A DNA stretch of 64,000 bases from Pseudomonas sp. P818 (GCF_000418555.1 NZ_ATKM01000005.1:62001-126000), one strand, 5' to 3'. Counted from the first letter of the stretch, positions 44,790 to 54,685 are shown. The notes: generated from the letters alone by a model not told the origin. Program-made: numbers and translations.

Positions 44790-45227
44790 TTACTCCCAAT
44801 CCAGGCGCGCGAGCTTCCATTCGCCGCCGTCGAGCCACCACTCCAGTTTCACCGAATAGTGCCGTGCACTATCGGGAATCAATCCTTCGGCCCCGCTAAG
44901 GCCCACCTGCGCCTCGGTGTAGCCCTTGCTGCTGATTGCCGAGTCGATCCAGCTGTTCTTGCCCAGGGCGAGCACCTTGATGTTCTTGTGGCGCAGAAAC
45001 AGCAGGGTCATGGTGCGCTTGGCCCATTCGCGGTCAAGCTCCTGGCGGGCCAGGAAATCGCCATGCAACTGGTCCATCACCGCGCCGGTGCTCTTGGCTT
45101 CGATATTGTCCTGCAACTGCTGCACGGCGGCTTCCAGTGCAGCCTGCGGGTCGTCACGACCGCCACAGCCGACGAGCAGGAGGGTGATGGTCATGAACAG
45201 CGACCAGGACAGATGACGCATCGACAT
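44790..45227 (-). CDS. Putative lipoprotein, NTF2-like
   Basis: A 145-residue predicted lipoprotein. The ATG at 45227 follows AAGGAAG at good spacing; the frame is open further, to 45302. The signal peptide MSMRHLSWSLFMTITLLLVGC ends in lipobox LVGC. The mature part (DPQAALEAAVQQLQDNIEAK, HGDFLARQELDREWAKRTMT, YSVKLEWWLDGGEWKLARLD) looks like an NTF2/SnoaL-type fold, with an opening helix pair and a closing strand with Trp, but this is a weak recognition. It stands alone, convergent with blc and divergent from pip. Function unknown. Confidence 0.7.
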   Translation of the reverse strand: MSMRHLSWSLFMTITLLLVGCGGRDDPQAALEAAVQQLQDNIEAKSTGAVMDQLHGDFLARQELDREWAKRTMTLLFLRHKNIKVLALGKNSWIDSAISSKGYTEAQVGLSGAEGLIPDSARHYSVKLEWWLDGGEWKLARLDWE

Positions 45228-45304
45228 GCTGAACTTCCTTTTCATGGTTATGATGCCAGGCAGAGCGGACACGGCAGTTGTAGCCCAGCCAACAGGAGCC
45301 AACC

Positions 45305-46276
45305 ATGCAGACTTTGTATCCGGAGATCAAACCCTACGCACGCCACGAGCTGGCGGTCGAGGCGCCGCACGTGCTGTACGTCGACGAGAGCGGCTCGGCG
45401 GATGGGTTGCCGGTGTTGTTCATCCATGGTGGTCCCGGTGCCGGCTGTGATTCTGCCAGCCGCCGCTATTTCGATCCGGCACTGTATCGCATCGTCACCT
45501 TCGACCAGCGCGGCTGTGGCCGTTCCACGCCCCACGCGAGCCTGGAGAACAACACCACCCAGGCGCTGATCGGCGATATTGAGCGTATTCGCGAGCACCT
45601 GGGGATAGACAAGTTCGTGCTGTTCGGTGGCTCCTGGGGTTCCACCCTGGCGCTGGCCTACGCGCAAACGCATCCACAGCATGTGCACGGGCTGATTCTG
45701 CGCGGCATCTTCCTGTGCCGGCCGCAGGAGTTCAGCTGGTTCTACCAGGAAGGCGCCAGCCGCCTGTTCCCCGATTACTGGGAAGACTACGTCGCACCGA
45801 TTCCGCCTGAGGAGCGTGGCGATCTGATGCAGGCTTTCTACAAACGCCTTACCGGCGCCGACCAGATCGCCCAGATGCACGCGGCCAAGGCCTGGTCGAC
45901 CTGGGAAGGGCGCACCGCCACCCTGCGCCCCAATACCCAGGTGGTCGAGCGCTTCAGCGAGGCGCACCGAGCGTTGTCCATCGCCCGTATCGAGTGCCAC
46001 TACTTCGTCAACGACGCCTTTCTCGAGCCGAACCAACTGCTGCGCGACATGCCGAAGATCGCGCATTTGCCGGGCATCATCGTGCATGGCCGCTACGACG
46101 CCATCTGTCCGCTGGATAACGCCTGGGCGCTGCATCAGGCCTGGCCCAACAGCGAGCTGCAGATCATCCGCGACGCTGGCCACTCGGCGGCGGAGCCTGG
46201 CATCACCGATGCGCTGATCCGCGCTGCCGAGCAGATGGCCCGCCGTCTGCTCGACCTGCCGCCGGAGGATGCATGA
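45305..46276 (+). CDS. pip: Proline iminopeptidase
   Basis: Pip is a cytoplasmic alpha/beta-hydrolase (peptidase S33) that frees N-terminal proline from peptides. The 323-residue product shows the oxyanion segment [20 protein letters not shown], the family block [13 protein letters not shown], the nucleophile elbow [20 protein letters not shown], the acid in HGRYDAICP and the catalytic His in [16 protein letters not shown] precedes the ATG at 45305. The last 4 bp overlap the dtd start (ATGA), so the two form an operon. Confidence 0.95.
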   Translation: MQTLYPEIKPYARHELAVEAPHVLYVDESGSADGLPVLFIHGGPGAGCDSASRRYFDPALYRIVTFDQRGCGRSTPHASLENNTTQALIGDIERIREHLGIDKFVLFGGSWGSTLALAYAQTHPQHVHGLILRGIFLCRPQEFSWFYQEGASRLFPDYWEDYVAPIPPEERGDLMQAFYKRLTGADQIAQMHAAKAWSTWEGRTATLRPNTQVVERFSEAHRALSIARIECHYFVNDAFLEPNQLLRDMPKIAHLPGIIVHGRYDAICPLDNAWALHQAWPNSELQIIRDAGHSAAEPGITDALIRAAEQMARRLLDLPPEDA

Positions 46277-46710
46277 AGCTGCTGATCCAGCGCGTCACTG
46301 GCGCGCGGGTAGAGGTCGAAGGTGAAGTGGTGGGGAGCATCGATCAGGGCCTGCTGGCGCTGGTCGGCATCGAGCCGCAGGACGATCAGACCAGCCTGAC
46401 TCGCGCCCTGCACAAATTGCTCAACTACCGCATATTCAGCGACGAGGCGGGCAAGATGAACCGCTCGCTGACGGATGTGCAGGGCGGGCTGCTGCTGGTC
46501 TCGCAATTCACCCTGGCGGCCGACACCAAAAGCGGCATGCGCCCGAGCTTCTCCAGCGCGGCGGCGCCTGCGCAGGGCGCTGCACTGTTCGATGGCTTGG
46601 TCGAGATGGCTCGAGCTCAGCACCCGCAGGTCGCCACCGGACGCTTCGGCGCCAATATGCAGGTGCATCTGGTCAATGATGGGCCGGTGACCTTTCTGCT
46701 CGAGGTATAG
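46273..46710 (+). CDS. dtd: D-aminoacyl-tRNA deacylase
   Basis: Dtd removes D-amino acids wrongly attached to tRNA. The 145-residue product starts [20 protein letters not shown] and has the two active-site motifs: [20 protein letters not shown] (SQFTL) and the Gly-cisPro motif within [13 protein letters not shown]. Its ATG overlaps the pip stop codon by 4 bp, showing translational coupling. The gene ends 81 bp before the convergent rsmE, with a hairpin repeat between. Confidence 0.96.
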   Translation: MKLLIQRVTGARVEVEGEVVGSIDQGLLALVGIEPQDDQTSLTRALHKLLNYRIFSDEAGKMNRSLTDVQGGLLLVSQFTLAADTKSGMRPSFSSAAAPAQGAALFDGLVEMARAQHPQVATGRFGANMQVHLVNDGPVTFLLEV

Positions 46711-46719
46711 CGGCAGCTT

Positions 46720-46775
46720 GTGGGAGCGAGCTCTGCTTGCGACTCGAACGCTTCGCGAGCAGAGCTCGCTCCTAC
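46720..46775. repeat. Inverted repeat between dtd and rsmE
   Basis: GTGGGAGCGAGCTCTGCTTGCGA opposes TCGCGAGCAGAGCTCGCTCCTAC. It is a variant of the family B element (GTAGGAGCG...CGCTCCTAC ends) with a different core. Located between convergent genes, where it may end both transcripts. Confidence 0.8.
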
Positions 46776-46791
46776 AGATTGGTCGTTCTCG

Positions 46792-47502
46792 TTAGAACAA
46801 TCTCGCCAGTAACGCCGGCACCGCCGTCTCCACCCGCAGGATGCGTTCGCCGAGCTGCACCGGCTGCAGGCCTGCGGCCTCACGCAGCAGATCGACTTCG
46901 TAGGGAATCCAGCCACCTTCCGGGCCGATGGCCAGGGTCACCGGCTCCTGCACGGCGCGCGGGCAGGCCGGGTAGTCGCCCGGGTGGCCGATCAGACCCA
47001 GCGTGCCGCTTGCCAACGCCGGCAAGCGATCCTCGACGAAGGGCTTGAAGCGTTTCTCGATGCTCACCTCGGGCAGCACCGTATCGCGCGCCTGCTCCAG
47101 ACCGAGAATCAGCTGTTCACGAAGCGCTTCGGGGGCGAGAAAGGGTGTCTGCCAGAAGCTCTTCTCCACGCGGTAGCTGTTGACCAGCACCAGACGCGGT
47201 ACGCCCATGGCGCTGACGGTTTGCAGCACACGTTTGAGCATCTTCGGCCGCGGCAGGGCGAGCACCAGAGTCAGGGGCAGCTTGGCTGGCGGAGCCTGGT
47301 CGAGGCTGACCTGCAGCTCCGCATGCTCGGCGTCCAGCGCGAGCAGTTGCCCCTCGCCCATCAGCCCGCCAAGGCGACCGACGCGCAGGCGATCACCCGC
47401 TTCGGCGCGATGCACCTCATGCAGATGCTTCAGGCGTCGGCCAGTGAGGCGGACCCGATCGACGCCGGTGAAATCGGCGTCTTCCAGCAGCAGCAGATTC
47501 AC
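46792..47502 (-). CDS. rsmE: 16S rRNA (uracil-1498-N3)-methyltransferase RsmE
   Basis: RsmE methylates U1498 of 16S rRNA. The 236-residue SPOUT-class product has the SAM-knot signature [20 protein letters not shown] and the end [20 protein letters not shown]. The start is the GTG at 47502 ([11 protein letters not shown]), which overlaps the tatC stop by 4 bp (GTGA). The open frame extends upstream inside tatC but is a shadow there. It is the last gene of the tatA-tatB-tatC-rsmE series. Confidence 0.94.
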   Translation of the reverse strand: MNLLLLEDADFTGVDRVRLTGRRLKHLHEVHRAEAGDRLRVGRLGGLMGEGQLLALDAEHAELQVSLDQAPPAKLPLTLVLALPRPKMLKRVLQTVSAMGVPRLVLVNSYRVEKSFWQTPFLAPEALREQLILGLEQARDTVLPEVSIEKRFKPFVEDRLPALASGTLGLIGHPGDYPACPRAVQEPVTLAIGPEGGWIPYEVDLLREAAGLQPVQLGERILRVETAVPALLARLF

Positions 47503-48293
47503 GACAGGGGCGCGGGCGGCTGGTCTTCGGGCTTGGCCTCTTCCTCGGCCGGCTCCTCGTCGCGCTTGCGCTTGACCAGCGCACCGGCCAGCAGGCCGCT
47601 TTCGAACAGCAGCCACATGGGTAGGGCCAGCAGCGTTTGCGAGAACACGTCCGGCGGCGTCAGCACCATGCCGACCACGAAACAGCCGACGATCACGTAG
47701 GGACGGCTCTTGCGCAGGGTGGCGACGTCGACCAGGCCGACCCAGATCACCAGAAAGGTGGCGATGGGAATCTCGAAGGCCACGCCGAAGGCGAAGAACA
47801 GGGTCAGGACGAAGTCCAGGTACTGGCCGATGTCGGTCATCATCGCCACGCCCTGTGGGGTCACGCTGGCGAAAAAGCCGAACATGATGGGGAACACCAC
47901 GAAATAGGCGAAGGCCATGCCGGCATAGAACAGGAAGATGCTGGAGATCAGCAGCGGCACGGCGATGCGCCGTTCATGAGTGTACAGCCCTGGCGCGATG
48001 AAGCCCCAGGCCTGGTGCAGGATCACCGGCATGCCAAGAAACAGCGCGCACATCAGCGTCAGCTTGAACGGCGTGAGGAAGGGCGAGGCGACGCCGGTGG
48101 CGATCATCGTCGCGCCTTCCGGCAGGTAGGCGCGCAGCGGCGCCGCCACCAGGGCGTAGATGTCCTGGGCGAAATAGAACAGGCCGGCGAAGATCACAAA
48201 GATAATCACCACGCAACGCAGCAGGCGCGTGCGCAGCTCGGTCAGGTGCGAGACCAGGGGCATTTCCTGGTCGGCGTCCGGCAGTTTGCTCAT
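47499..48293 (-). CDS. tatC: Sec-independent protein translocase TatC
   Basis: TatC is the six-helix receptor of the twin-arginine export system. The 264-residue product begins [20 protein letters not shown], with the signal-recognition segment [10 protein letters not shown] and conserved cytoplasmic loop, then [24 protein letters not shown] helix boundaries and [16 protein letters not shown]. The C-terminal tail is rich in Lys, Glu and Pro. Its ATG overlaps the tatB stop by 4 bp (ATGA) and its own stop overlaps rsmE. The larger frame to 48527 is a shadow of tatB. Confidence 0.96.
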   Translation of the reverse strand: MSKLPDADQEMPLVSHLTELRTRLLRCVVIIFVIFAGLFYFAQDIYALVAAPLRAYLPEGATMIATGVASPFLTPFKLTLMCALFLGMPVILHQAWGFIAPGLYTHERRIAVPLLISSIFLFYAGMAFAYFVVFPIMFGFFASVTPQGVAMMTDIGQYLDFVLTLFFAFGVAFEIPIATFLVIWVGLVDVATLRKSRPYVIVGCFVVGMVLTPPDVFSQTLLALPMWLLFESGLLAGALVKRKRDEEPAEEEAKPEDQPPAPLS

Positions 48294-48628
48294 GGCTGGG
48301 GATTCTTGTCCTGGGCGGCGGGCTGGGGCGTTTCGGCGGGCTTGCTGGTCTCGTTGACCGGCTTGAGGCTGGTGGTGTCGAGGATGTCCTGCTTCATCGC
48401 CTTCATTTCCCGCTCCAGCTCGAGAATCCGCTCGTTGTGCAGTTGGCGGCGGATCTCGTCGGCGCCGATCTCGCGTTCCACCTCGGCCTTGATCGAGTTG
48501 AAGCTGCGCTTGATCCGACCGATCCACAGGCCGGCCGTGCGCACCGCGCCCGGCAGACGCTCAGGGCCGAGCACCACCAGGGCGACCAGGCCGACCAGCA
48601 GCAGTTCGGTAAAACCGATGTCGAACAT
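48290..48628 (-). CDS. tatB: Sec-independent protein translocase TatB
   Basis: TatB, together with TatC, forms the substrate receptor. The 112-residue product has the N-terminal membrane helix [20 protein letters not shown] followed by GPERLP and an amphipathic helix ([20 protein letters not shown]), a longer charged helical region, and a Pro-rich tail. The Glu in the first helix (FTELL) is typical of TatB. It starts 4 bp after the tatA stop and overlaps tatC by 4 bp. Confidence 0.96.
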   Translation of the reverse strand: MFDIGFTELLLVGLVALVVLGPERLPGAVRTAGLWIGRIKRSFNSIKAEVEREIGADEIRRQLHNERILELEREMKAMKQDILDTTSLKPVNETSKPAETPQPAAQDKNPQP

Positions 48629-48631
48629 GGC

Positions 48632-48865
48632 TTAGTCTTTCTTCGCCGGCTCTTCGACCTTGCGTGCCTGGGCGTCGATGGTCTGCCCCTTGGGCTCTTC
48701 GACTGCCGGCTTGTCGGCTTCGCCGTTGTCCATCGACTTGCGGAAGCCCTTGATCGCGTCGCCCAGGTCCGAGCCCAGATTTTTCAGGCGCTTGGTGCCG
48801 AACAGCATGACCACGATGAGCAGGATGATCAGGAGTTGCCAGATGCTGATACCGCCGAAACCCAT
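48632..48865 (-). CDS. tatA: Sec-independent protein translocase TatA
   Basis: TatA forms the translocation pore. The 77-residue product begins [20 protein letters not shown] with a single membrane helix, then [21 protein letters not shown], the conserved hinge (FGTKRL) and amphipathic helix, and a charged tail. GGAG precedes the ATG at 48865; the frame is open upstream without family similarity. It follows hisE by 22 bp on the same strand, the usual Pseudomonas hisIE-tatABC arrangement. Confidence 0.96.
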   Translation of the reverse strand: MGFGGISIWQLLIILLIVVMLFGTKRLKNLGSDLGDAIKGFRKSMDNGEADKPAVEEPKGQTIDAQARKVEEPAKKD

Positions 48866-48887
48866 GATGAGTTCTCCGTTGTGAAAG

Positions 48888-49223
48888 TTATTCGGATTGC
48901 GGTCGCGCGGCTTTTTCCGCGTGGCCGGAGAGGCCGAAACGGCGATCCAGTTCATCCAGCACGGCCTGCGGATGCTGGCCGAGGGCGGCGAGCATGACCA
49001 GGCTGTGGAACCACAGATCGGCGGTTTCGTAGATCAGGTCCTTGCAGTCACCGCTGGCGGCGGCGTCCTTGGCGGCGAGAATGGTTTCCACCGATTCCTC
49101 GCCGACCTTTTCCAGAATCTTGTTCAGGCCCTTGTGATACAGGCTGGCGACATACGAACTGTCCGGCGCCGCACCCTTGCGCGCTTCCAGTACTTCGGCC
49201 AGGCGGCTCAGGGTGTCACTCAT
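48888..49223 (-). CDS. hisE: Phosphoribosyl-ATP pyrophosphatase
   Basis: HisE hydrolyses phosphoribosyl-ATP to phosphoribosyl-AMP in histidine synthesis. The 111-residue all-helical product has the MazG-like metal motif [15 protein letters not shown] and the following [18 protein letters not shown]. The ATG at 49223 follows AGGA and overlaps the last 8 bp of hisI, so HisI and HisE are separate but coupled proteins, unlike the fused HisIE of enterics. Confidence 0.96.
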   Translation of the reverse strand: MSDTLSRLAEVLEARKGAAPDSSYVASLYHKGLNKILEKVGEESVETILAAKDAAASGDCKDLIYETADLWFHSLVMLAALGQHPQAVLDELDRRFGLSGHAEKAARPQSE

Positions 49224-49614
49224 GGCTGTGTCCTGCATAGATGGCGTGCGGATCTTTCAGCACGGCGTCGACGGTTTTCCAGCCGCCATTCTCGTACACG
49301 CGATAGAAGCAGCTCTCGCGCCCGGTGTGGCAGGCGATGCCGCCGAGCTGCTCGACCATCAACACGATCACATCGGCGTCGCAGTCCAGACGCAGCTCGT
49401 GCAGCTTCTGCACATGGCCGGACTCCTCGCCCTTGCGCCACAGCTTGCCACGCGAGCGTGACCAGTAGATGGCGCGCTGTTCGCTGACGGTAAGGGCGAG
49501 GGATTCGCGGTTCATCCAGGCCATCATCAGGATGCGGCCGGTCTGGTGGTCCTGGGCGATGGCCGGCACCAGGCCGTCTTCGTTCCAGTGGATTTCGTCG
49601 AGCCAATCGTTCAT
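49216..49614 (-). CDS. hisI: Phosphoribosyl-AMP cyclohydrolase
   Basis: HisI opens the adenine ring of phosphoribosyl-AMP, the third step of histidine synthesis. The 132-residue product has [15 protein letters not shown], the active-site region [20 protein letters not shown], the metal-binding [20 protein letters not shown], and [12 protein letters not shown]. The Cys and His residues of the zinc site (in DCDAD and ACHTGRESC) are present. It lies 70 bp downstream of ubiB and overlaps hisE by 8 bp. Confidence 0.96.
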   Translation of the reverse strand: MNDWLDEIHWNEDGLVPAIAQDHQTGRILMMAWMNRESLALTVSEQRAIYWSRSRGKLWRKGEESGHVQKLHELRLDCDADVIVLMVEQLGGIACHTGRESCFYRVYENGGWKTVDAVLKDPHAIYAGHSHE

Positions 49615-49684
49615 CGGTGTTCCAAATCTGCCGGGCTTGCCGGACTGTCAATTCGCCAAGTGTGCCAGTGCTGTGGCTAGCTGG

Positions 49685-51271
49685 CTATCGGCGCAGCACC
49701 AGATAGAGACCGCCGCCGACCATCAGCCAGGCCGGCCAGGCGGCCAGCAACGGCGCCAGGCCTTGAAGCGTGCCGGCGCCGATCAGTGCTGCACCGAGCA
49801 GGCGTAGTGGCCATTGATCGCGGTCGGGGCGCTGCTCTTCGCGCTGCTGCGACCTCTGCAGGCGTTCCAGGGTGTCGCGGGCGATCTGTGACAGGTGTGG
49901 CACTTGCTCGGCCTGTTGCTGCAGGTTGCGCAGCAGGTGCAGCGGGCTGATGCGCTCGCGCATCCAGCGTTCGAGGTAGGGCTGGGCGGTGCTCCACAGG
50001 TCCAGATCCGGGTACAGCTGGCGGCCCAGGCCTTCGATGTTGAGCAGAGTCTTCTGCAGCAGTACCAGCTGCGGCTGCACTTCCATATTGAAGCGACGTG
50101 CGGTCTGGAACAGGCGCAGCAGCAGCTGACCGAAGGAGATGTCCTTCAGCGGCTTTTCGAAAATAGGCTCGCACACGGTACGGATGGCGGCCTCGAACTC
50201 GTTGACCTTGGTTTCTGCCGGTACCCAGCCCGAGTCGATGTGCAGTTGCGCCACCTTGCGGTAGTCACGCTTGAAGAAGGCCAGCAGGTTGCGCGCCAGG
50301 TAGTCCTGGTCCTCGTCGGTGAGGCTGCCGACGATGCCGCAGTCGATGGCGATGTACTGCGGGCTCCAGGGCGTACGGGTGCTGACGAATATGTTGCCAG
50401 GGTGCATGTCGGCGTGGAAGAAACTGTCGCGGAACACCTGGGTGAAGAAGATCTCCACGCCGCGTTCGGCCAGCAGCTTCATGTCGGTGCGCTGGTCGGC
50501 CAGGGTGGCCAGGTCGGTCACCGGGATGCCGTAGATGCGCTCCATGACCAGCACCTGGTGGCGGCACAGGTCCCAGTACACCTGCGGCACGTAGAGCAGT
50601 GGCGAGCCTTCGAAGTTGCGCCGCAGCTGGCTGGCGTTGGCCGCCTCGCGCAGCAGGTCGAGCTCGTCGTAGATGGTCTTCTCGTAGTCGCTGACCACCT
50701 CCACCGGATGCAGGCGGCGGGCATCGGCAGAGGCCCTTTCGGCGATGCGGGCGATCAGAAACAGCCAGGCCAGGTCCTGGCGGATAACCGGCTTGAGCCC
50801 GGGGCGCACCACCTTGACCACCACTTCCTCGCCGCTTTTCAACTGCGCGGCGTGGACCTGAGCCACCGAGGCCGAGGCCAGCGGCTGGCTGTCGAAGCGG
50901 GCGAACAGCTCGCTCACCGGCGCGCCGAGCTGGCGCTCGATCAGGGCGATGGCCTGATCCTCGGGGAACGGCGGCACGCGGTCCTGCAGGTGGGCCAGTT
51001 CGTCGGCGATGTCCGGTGGCAGCAGATCGCGACGGGTGGACAGCAACTGACCGAACTTGATGAAGATCGGCCCCAGATCCTCCAGAGCCAGACGCAGGCG
51101 CGCGCCGCGTGACAGCGCCAGCGGCCTGCGCGGCAGCCAGCGCCAGGGCAGCAGCCAGGACAGTGCGCGCAACCAGAAGGGCAGCGGCAGCTCGAAGAGC
51201 ATTTCGTCCAGTTGATAGCGGATCACTACGCGCTGGATGCGCAGCAGACGTCGAACGGCAAGCAGCTTCAT
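49685..51271 (-). CDS. ubiB: Ubiquinone biosynthesis regulatory kinase-like protein UbiB
   Basis: UbiB is an atypical ADCK/UbiB-type ATPase that supports coenzyme Q assembly at the inner membrane. The 528-residue product has the family's KxGQ motif region [20 protein letters not shown], the A-rich loop [20 protein letters not shown], the Lys in VKVVRPG, the catalytic-loop-like [13 protein letters not shown], and IDCGIVGSL. Two C-terminal helices ([20 protein letters not shown], then [13 protein letters not shown]) anchor it. The start overlaps the ubiJ stop by 4 bp (ATGA), giving the coupled order ubiE-ubiJ-ubiB. Confidence 0.96.
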   Translation of the reverse strand: MKLLAVRRLLRIQRVVIRYQLDEMLFELPLPFWLRALSWLLPWRWLPRRPLALSRGARLRLALEDLGPIFIKFGQLLSTRRDLLPPDIADELAHLQDRVPPFPEDQAIALIERQLGAPVSELFARFDSQPLASASVAQVHAAQLKSGEEVVVKVVRPGLKPVIRQDLAWLFLIARIAERASADARRLHPVEVVSDYEKTIYDELDLLREAANASQLRRNFEGSPLLYVPQVYWDLCRHQVLVMERIYGIPVTDLATLADQRTDMKLLAERGVEIFFTQVFRDSFFHADMHPGNIFVSTRTPWSPQYIAIDCGIVGSLTDEDQDYLARNLLAFFKRDYRKVAQLHIDSGWVPAETKVNEFEAAIRTVCEPIFEKPLKDISFGQLLLRLFQTARRFNMEVQPQLVLLQKTLLNIEGLGRQLYPDLDLWSTAQPYLERWMRERISPLHLLRNLQQQAEQVPHLSQIARDTLERLQRSQQREEQRPDRDQWPLRLLGAALIGAGTLQGLAPLLAAWPAWLMVGGGLYLVLRR

Positions 51272-51885
51272 GCGTCGGGCTTATTGGCAGAAGTGAGGCG
51301 CTCGATGCGTGCTTCCAGGCGGTCGAGGGCGAGTTTGAGTTGGTCCAGCTCGGCGAAGCGCACATCGGCTTCGCGCTGGCCCACCAGGGTTCGAGATTCT
51401 TCGGCCAGGTAGTCGGCCAGATCCTGCCTGAGGCTGGCGGCGCCGTTGCTGGCCAGGTTCACCCGGCTGCGCAGATGACCGGCTAGCAGGGTGGTGGCCA
51501 CCGGGCCGAGCCAGCGCGAGACTTCGTATTCCCAGTCCAGCTCCAGATCCTGCAGGACGCCGGCAAGTTGCAGCAGCACCGCGCTGTCGCCATCGAGCGA
51601 TACTTCGGGACGATGCAGCACGGCGGTCTTCTCGCGGCTCAGGGCCAGACGCGCCAGGCTGGCAGCCGGAGCCGTGAGCGTACAGTCGGCGGGCGCATGC
51701 CACTGCGCAGCCAGCTGCAGACCATCGCCGCTGGGCAGGATATACAGCTCAAGTGCCGGGCTCTGGCAATGCACGGCGATGACCTTGCCGCTCAGCGACT
51801 GCAGACGCGGCAAGGCCGTACCATCGAGGCGCAGGACGCGGTTGAGGCCCGTCTCGACGCCGGCCAGCAAACCCGTGATGAGCAT
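51268..51885 (-). CDS. ubiJ: Ubiquinone biosynthesis accessory factor UbiJ (SCP2 domain)
   Basis: UbiJ binds ubiquinone intermediates and organises the soluble Q-biosynthesis complex. The 205-residue product contains an SCP2-like lipid domain (about residues 15-115, [40 protein letters not shown]), and a C-terminal coiled region ([20 protein letters not shown]). Its ATG overlaps the ubiE stop (TAATG, 1 bp) and its stop overlaps ubiB (ATGA). The order ubiE-ubiJ-ubiB is conserved across gammaproteobacteria, which supports the call despite weak sequence conservation. Confidence 0.93.
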   Translation of the reverse strand: MLITGLLAGVETGLNRVLRLDGTALPRLQSLSGKVIAVHCQSPALELYILPSGDGLQLAAQWHAPADCTLTAPAASLARLALSREKTAVLHRPEVSLDGDSAVLLQLAGVLQDLELDWEYEVSRWLGPVATTLLAGHLRSRVNLASNGAASLRQDLADYLAEESRTLVGQREADVRFAELDQLKLALDRLEARIERLTSANKPDA

Positions 51886-52655
51886 TAAGGCTTGATGCCT
51901 CTGTGCAGGGCGACGATACCGCCGGTCATGTTGTGGTAGGTGACGCGTTCGAAGCCGGCGTCGACCATCATCGCCTTGAGGGTTTCCTGATCCGGGTGCA
52001 TGCGGATCGACTCGGCGAGGTAGCGGTAGCTGTCGGCATCATTGGTGATCAGCTTGCCGGCCAGCGGCATGAAGCTGAACGAGTAGGTGTCGTAGACCTT
52101 GGCCAGCAGCGGGTTGCCGGGCTTGGAGAATTCCAGCACCAGCAGGCGGCCACCGGGCTTGAGCACGCGCAGCATGGAGCGCAGGGCGTCTTCCTTGTGG
52201 GTGACGTTGCGCAGGCCGAAGGCGATGGTGACCACGTCGAAGTGGTTGTCGGGGAAAGGCAGCTTTTCGGCATCGGCCTGGACGAACTGCACGTTGCCGG
52301 CCACGCCTTTGTCCAGCAGGCGATCACGACCGACTTTGAGCATGGAGTCGTTGATGTCGGCCAGCACCACTTCGCCGGTCGGCCCGACGATGCTGGCGAA
52401 CTTGCGGGTCAGATCACCGGTACCGCCAGCGATGTCCAGTACGCGGTTGCCTGGACGCACGCCGGACAGCTCGATGGTGAAGCGCTTCCACAAACGGTGC
52501 AGGCCACCGGACAGCACGTCGTTCATCAGGTCGTACTTGGCCGCCACCGAGTGAAAGACTTCGGCTACCTTCTCCGCCTTCTGGCTTTCCGGCACGTCCT
52601 GGAAACCGAAGTGAGTGGTGGGTTCCTGCTCCTGGGCCTTGCGTGGATCGCTCAT
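51885..52655 (-). CDS. ubiE: Ubiquinone/menaquinone methyltransferase UbiE
   Basis: UbiE is the SAM-dependent C-methyltransferase of ubiquinone synthesis. The 256-residue product has [22 protein letters not shown] motif [30 protein letters not shown], the family signature [20 protein letters not shown] and [17 protein letters not shown]. The frame is open upstream to 53126, but [20 protein letters not shown] from the ATG at 52655 is the family start. It is divergent from the small PHA-system gene at 52803, with 147 bp for both promoters. Confidence 0.97.
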   Translation of the reverse strand: MSDPRKAQEQEPTTHFGFQDVPESQKAEKVAEVFHSVAAKYDLMNDVLSGGLHRLWKRFTIELSGVRPGNRVLDIAGGTGDLTRKFASIVGPTGEVVLADINDSMLKVGRDRLLDKGVAGNVQFVQADAEKLPFPDNHFDVVTIAFGLRNVTHKEDALRSMLRVLKPGGRLLVLEFSKPGNPLLAKVYDTYSFSFMPLAGKLITNDADSYRYLAESIRMHPDQETLKAMMVDAGFERVTYHNMTGGIVALHRGIKP

Positions 52656-52802
52656 GTCGCTCTCACCGGATAGAAAACCGCCCCATTCTAAAGCTGCATG
52701 CGGTCTTTGTCTTGCTCGGGTGCCCGGTCGTGCGGTGGGCTGGTAGAGTGATGTGACCTCATGCCGCAGCCGTGCGGCGCGCTGCCAGTTCAAGGAGTTG
52801 CC

Positions 52803-53078
52803 ATGTCCCGCATTCGAGTCGAACGATCCCATACCCTCGGTCGCGAGGGCGCCCGCGAAAAGGCCGAGCGCCTGGCTGAACGCCTGGCCAGCGAGTACGA
52901 CGTACGTTATCGCTGGAACGGCGATACCCTCGAGTTCAAGCGCAGTGGTGCTGACGGCAGCATCGCAGTGGGTGAAGACACCGTACGTGTCGAGCTCAAG
53001 CTCGGGCTGCTGCTGTCGCCCATGGGCGGCATGATCCAGCGCGAGATCGAGCAGGTCTTGGATAAGTCGTTGGTGTGA
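52803..53078 (+). CDS. Polyhydroxyalkanoic acid system family protein
   Basis: A 91-residue cytoplasmic protein of the PHA granule-region family. It begins [20 protein letters not shown], has a central [20 protein letters not shown] and ends [20 protein letters not shown]. The fold is probably alpha-beta with a steroid-receptor-domain-like pattern; no catalytic residues are evident. It lies between ubiE and phaI, as is usual in Pseudomonas. Its role in PHA metabolism is inferred from location and family name only. The start at 52803 follows AAGGAG. Confidence 0.88.
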   Translation: MSRIRVERSHTLGREGAREKAERLAERLASEYDVRYRWNGDTLEFKRSGADGSIAVGEDTVRVELKLGLLLSPMGGMIQREIEQVLDKSLV

Positions 53079-53257
53079 AGGGGCTGCAGGCCGCAGGCTA
53101 CAGGCGGCAGGTAAGAGCAAAAGCAATTCGCTACGCTGCTTGGCCTGAAGCCTGAAGCCGCTCCTAGTATGTGATTTCTAATTTTTCTCCCTAGTGTGTA
53201 CCCAAGCCTGCAAACCGTGGGCGTTTCCGCTAACTGTCAAAGCGCGTGAGGTGCACC

Positions 53258-53704
53258 ATGTCGAAAGTTGCCGTGAAGAAAAAAGTCGAAGCCGTGGTCG
53301 AAGACAAGGCCGGTCTGTTCGACGACGTGAAGGGCTATGCCCGCAAGATCTACCTTGCCGGCCTGGGCGCCTACGCCAAGGCCGGTGCCGAGGGCGCCGA
53401 GTATTTCAAGGAGCTGGTCAAGGCCGGTGAGGGCGTCGAGAACAAAGGCAAGAAACTGGTCGACGAGCAGGTCGAGGCCGCCAACAGCCAGATCGAATCG
53501 GTCAAGCAGTCGGTCAATTCCAACGTCACCAGCGTCAAGGGCAAGGTCGAAGTTCAACTCGACAAGATCGAGAAGGCTTTCGATACTCGTGTGGCTTCCG
53601 CTCTGAACCGTATCGGCATTCCGTCCAAGCAGGATGTTGAAGCGCTGTCTGCTAAGCTGGATGAGCTGAGCGCGTTGCTCGAGCATGTCGCGCGTACCAA
53701 ATAA
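53258..53704 (+). CDS. phaI: Phasin PhaI, PHA granule protein
   Basis: PhaI coats PHA granules and affects their number and size. The 148-residue product starts MSKVAVKKKVEAVVEDKAGL and has the phasin block YARKIYLAGLGAYAKAGAEG followed by long amphipathic helices (KGKKLVDEQVEAANSQIESV) and a C-terminal coiled coil (VEALSAKLDELSALLEHVA). GAGGTG before the ATG at 53258 supports this start over 53246. It is 10 bp ahead of phaF, forming phaIF. The 179-bp gap upstream holds a short GGCTACAGG sequence like the array at 60633. Confidence 0.93.
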   Translation: MSKVAVKKKVEAVVEDKAGLFDDVKGYARKIYLAGLGAYAKAGAEGAEYFKELVKAGEGVENKGKKLVDEQVEAANSQIESVKQSVNSNVTSVKGKVEVQLDKIEKAFDTRVASALNRIGIPSKQDVEALSAKLDELSALLEHVARTK

Positions 53705-53714
53705 GGAGATCAGG

Positions 53715-54602
53715 ATGGCTGTTAAGAAGAAAACCGAGAAACAGACCAGCTCCTGGATCGGCGAGGTCGAGAAATACTCGCGTCAGATCTGGTTGGCAGG
53801 CTTGGGCGCTTATTCCAAGGTCAGCAAGGACGGCACCAAGCTGTTCGACACGCTGGTCAAGGACGGCGAAAAGGCCGAGAAGCTGGCCAAGAGCGAAGTC
53901 GACAAACAGGTTGACGCGGTGAAAGCCGGTGTCGGCTCCAGAGTCGGCTCTGCCAAGTCCAAGGTCGACGAGGTCAAGGGCAAGGCGATCGGCAAGTGGA
54001 GCGAGCTGGAAGAGGCGTTCGACAAGCGTTTGAACAATGCCATCTCGCGTCTGGGCGTGCCCAGCCGCAATGAGGTCAAGGCATTGAACGACAAGGTCGA
54101 CAGTCTGACCAAGCAGCTGGAGAAAATCACCGGCGTGTCGGCCAAGTCGGTCGCCAAGCCCGCTGCCAAAGCTGCGCCCAAGCCTGCTGCAAAAGCCGCC
54201 GCCAAGCCGGCTGCAAAAGCAGCTGCCAAACCCGCTGCGAAGCCTGCAGCCAAGCCAGCCGCGAAACCAGCTGCTGCTAAAGCTGCCGCGAAGCCTGCGG
54301 CTGCAAAACCGGCCGCTAAAGCTGCCGCCAAGCCCGCGGCCAAGCCGGCAGCCAAGGCCGCAGCGAAACCCGCTGCCAAGCCAGCTGCTGCCGCCAAGCC
54401 TGCGAGCCCCGCCAAGCCGGCAGCGGCCAAACCAGCCGCGAAACCGGCTGCAGCGAAGAAACCGGCCGCGAAAAAGCCAGCCGCGCCCAAGGCCGCTGCA
54501 GCGAAGCCTGCAGCACCGGCTCCGGCCCCGACGGCCGCTGCGACTCCGGCAGCTGCACCGGCTCCGGCAGCTACTCCGGCAACTCCCGCCGCCTCGTCCT
54601 GA
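53715..54602 (+). CDS. phaF: PHA granule and nucleoid-associated protein PhaF
   Basis: PhaF binds PHA granules through its N terminus and DNA through its histone-like tail, helping granules segregate at division. The 295-residue product has a phasin domain (residues 1-135; IWLAGLGAYSKVSKDGTKLF, AFDKRLNNAISRLGVPSRNE, then the coiled coil VKALNDKVDSLTKQLEKITG). From about residue 140 a low-complexity tail of AAKP-type repeats with regularly placed lysines follows, ending in Ala/Pro-rich sequence. AAGGAG precedes the ATG at 53715. The repeats create long antisense frames that are not genes. A bidirectional terminator follows. Confidence 0.95.
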   Translation: MAVKKKTEKQTSSWIGEVEKYSRQIWLAGLGAYSKVSKDGTKLFDTLVKDGEKAEKLAKSEVDKQVDAVKAGVGSRVGSAKSKVDEVKGKAIGKWSELEEAFDKRLNNAISRLGVPSRNEVKALNDKVDSLTKQLEKITGVSAKSVAKPAAKAAPKPAAKAAAKPAAKAAAKPAAKPAAKPAAKPAAAKAAAKPAAAKPAAKAAAKPAAKPAAKAAAKPAAKPAAAAKPASPAKPAAAKPAAKPAAAKKPAAKKPAAPKAAAAKPAAPAPAPTAAATPAAAPAPAATPATPAASS

Positions 54603-54616
54603 GTTTCTCGGGAACA

Positions 54617-54645
54617 AAAACGCCCGGCCTGGTGCCGGGCGTTTT
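54617..54645. terminator. Bidirectional terminator between phaF and phaD
   Basis: Stem AAAACGCCCGGC / GCCGGGCGTTTT with a 5-base loop, T-runs on both strands. It ends phaIF from one side and the phaC1-Z-C2-D transcript from the other (phaD stops at 54686). Confidence 0.85.
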
Positions 54646-54685
54646 CATTTCAGGCCATAAGTGGCCTGGCAACTGCGGATGTGCG

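Noticed and set aside
53810..54490. 226-codon minus-strand frame, Ala/Gly/Phe-rich, opposite phaF
   Set aside because: It is the antisense of the AAKP repeats of phaF; low-complexity sequence with no start context, and phaF itself is a well-supported gene.
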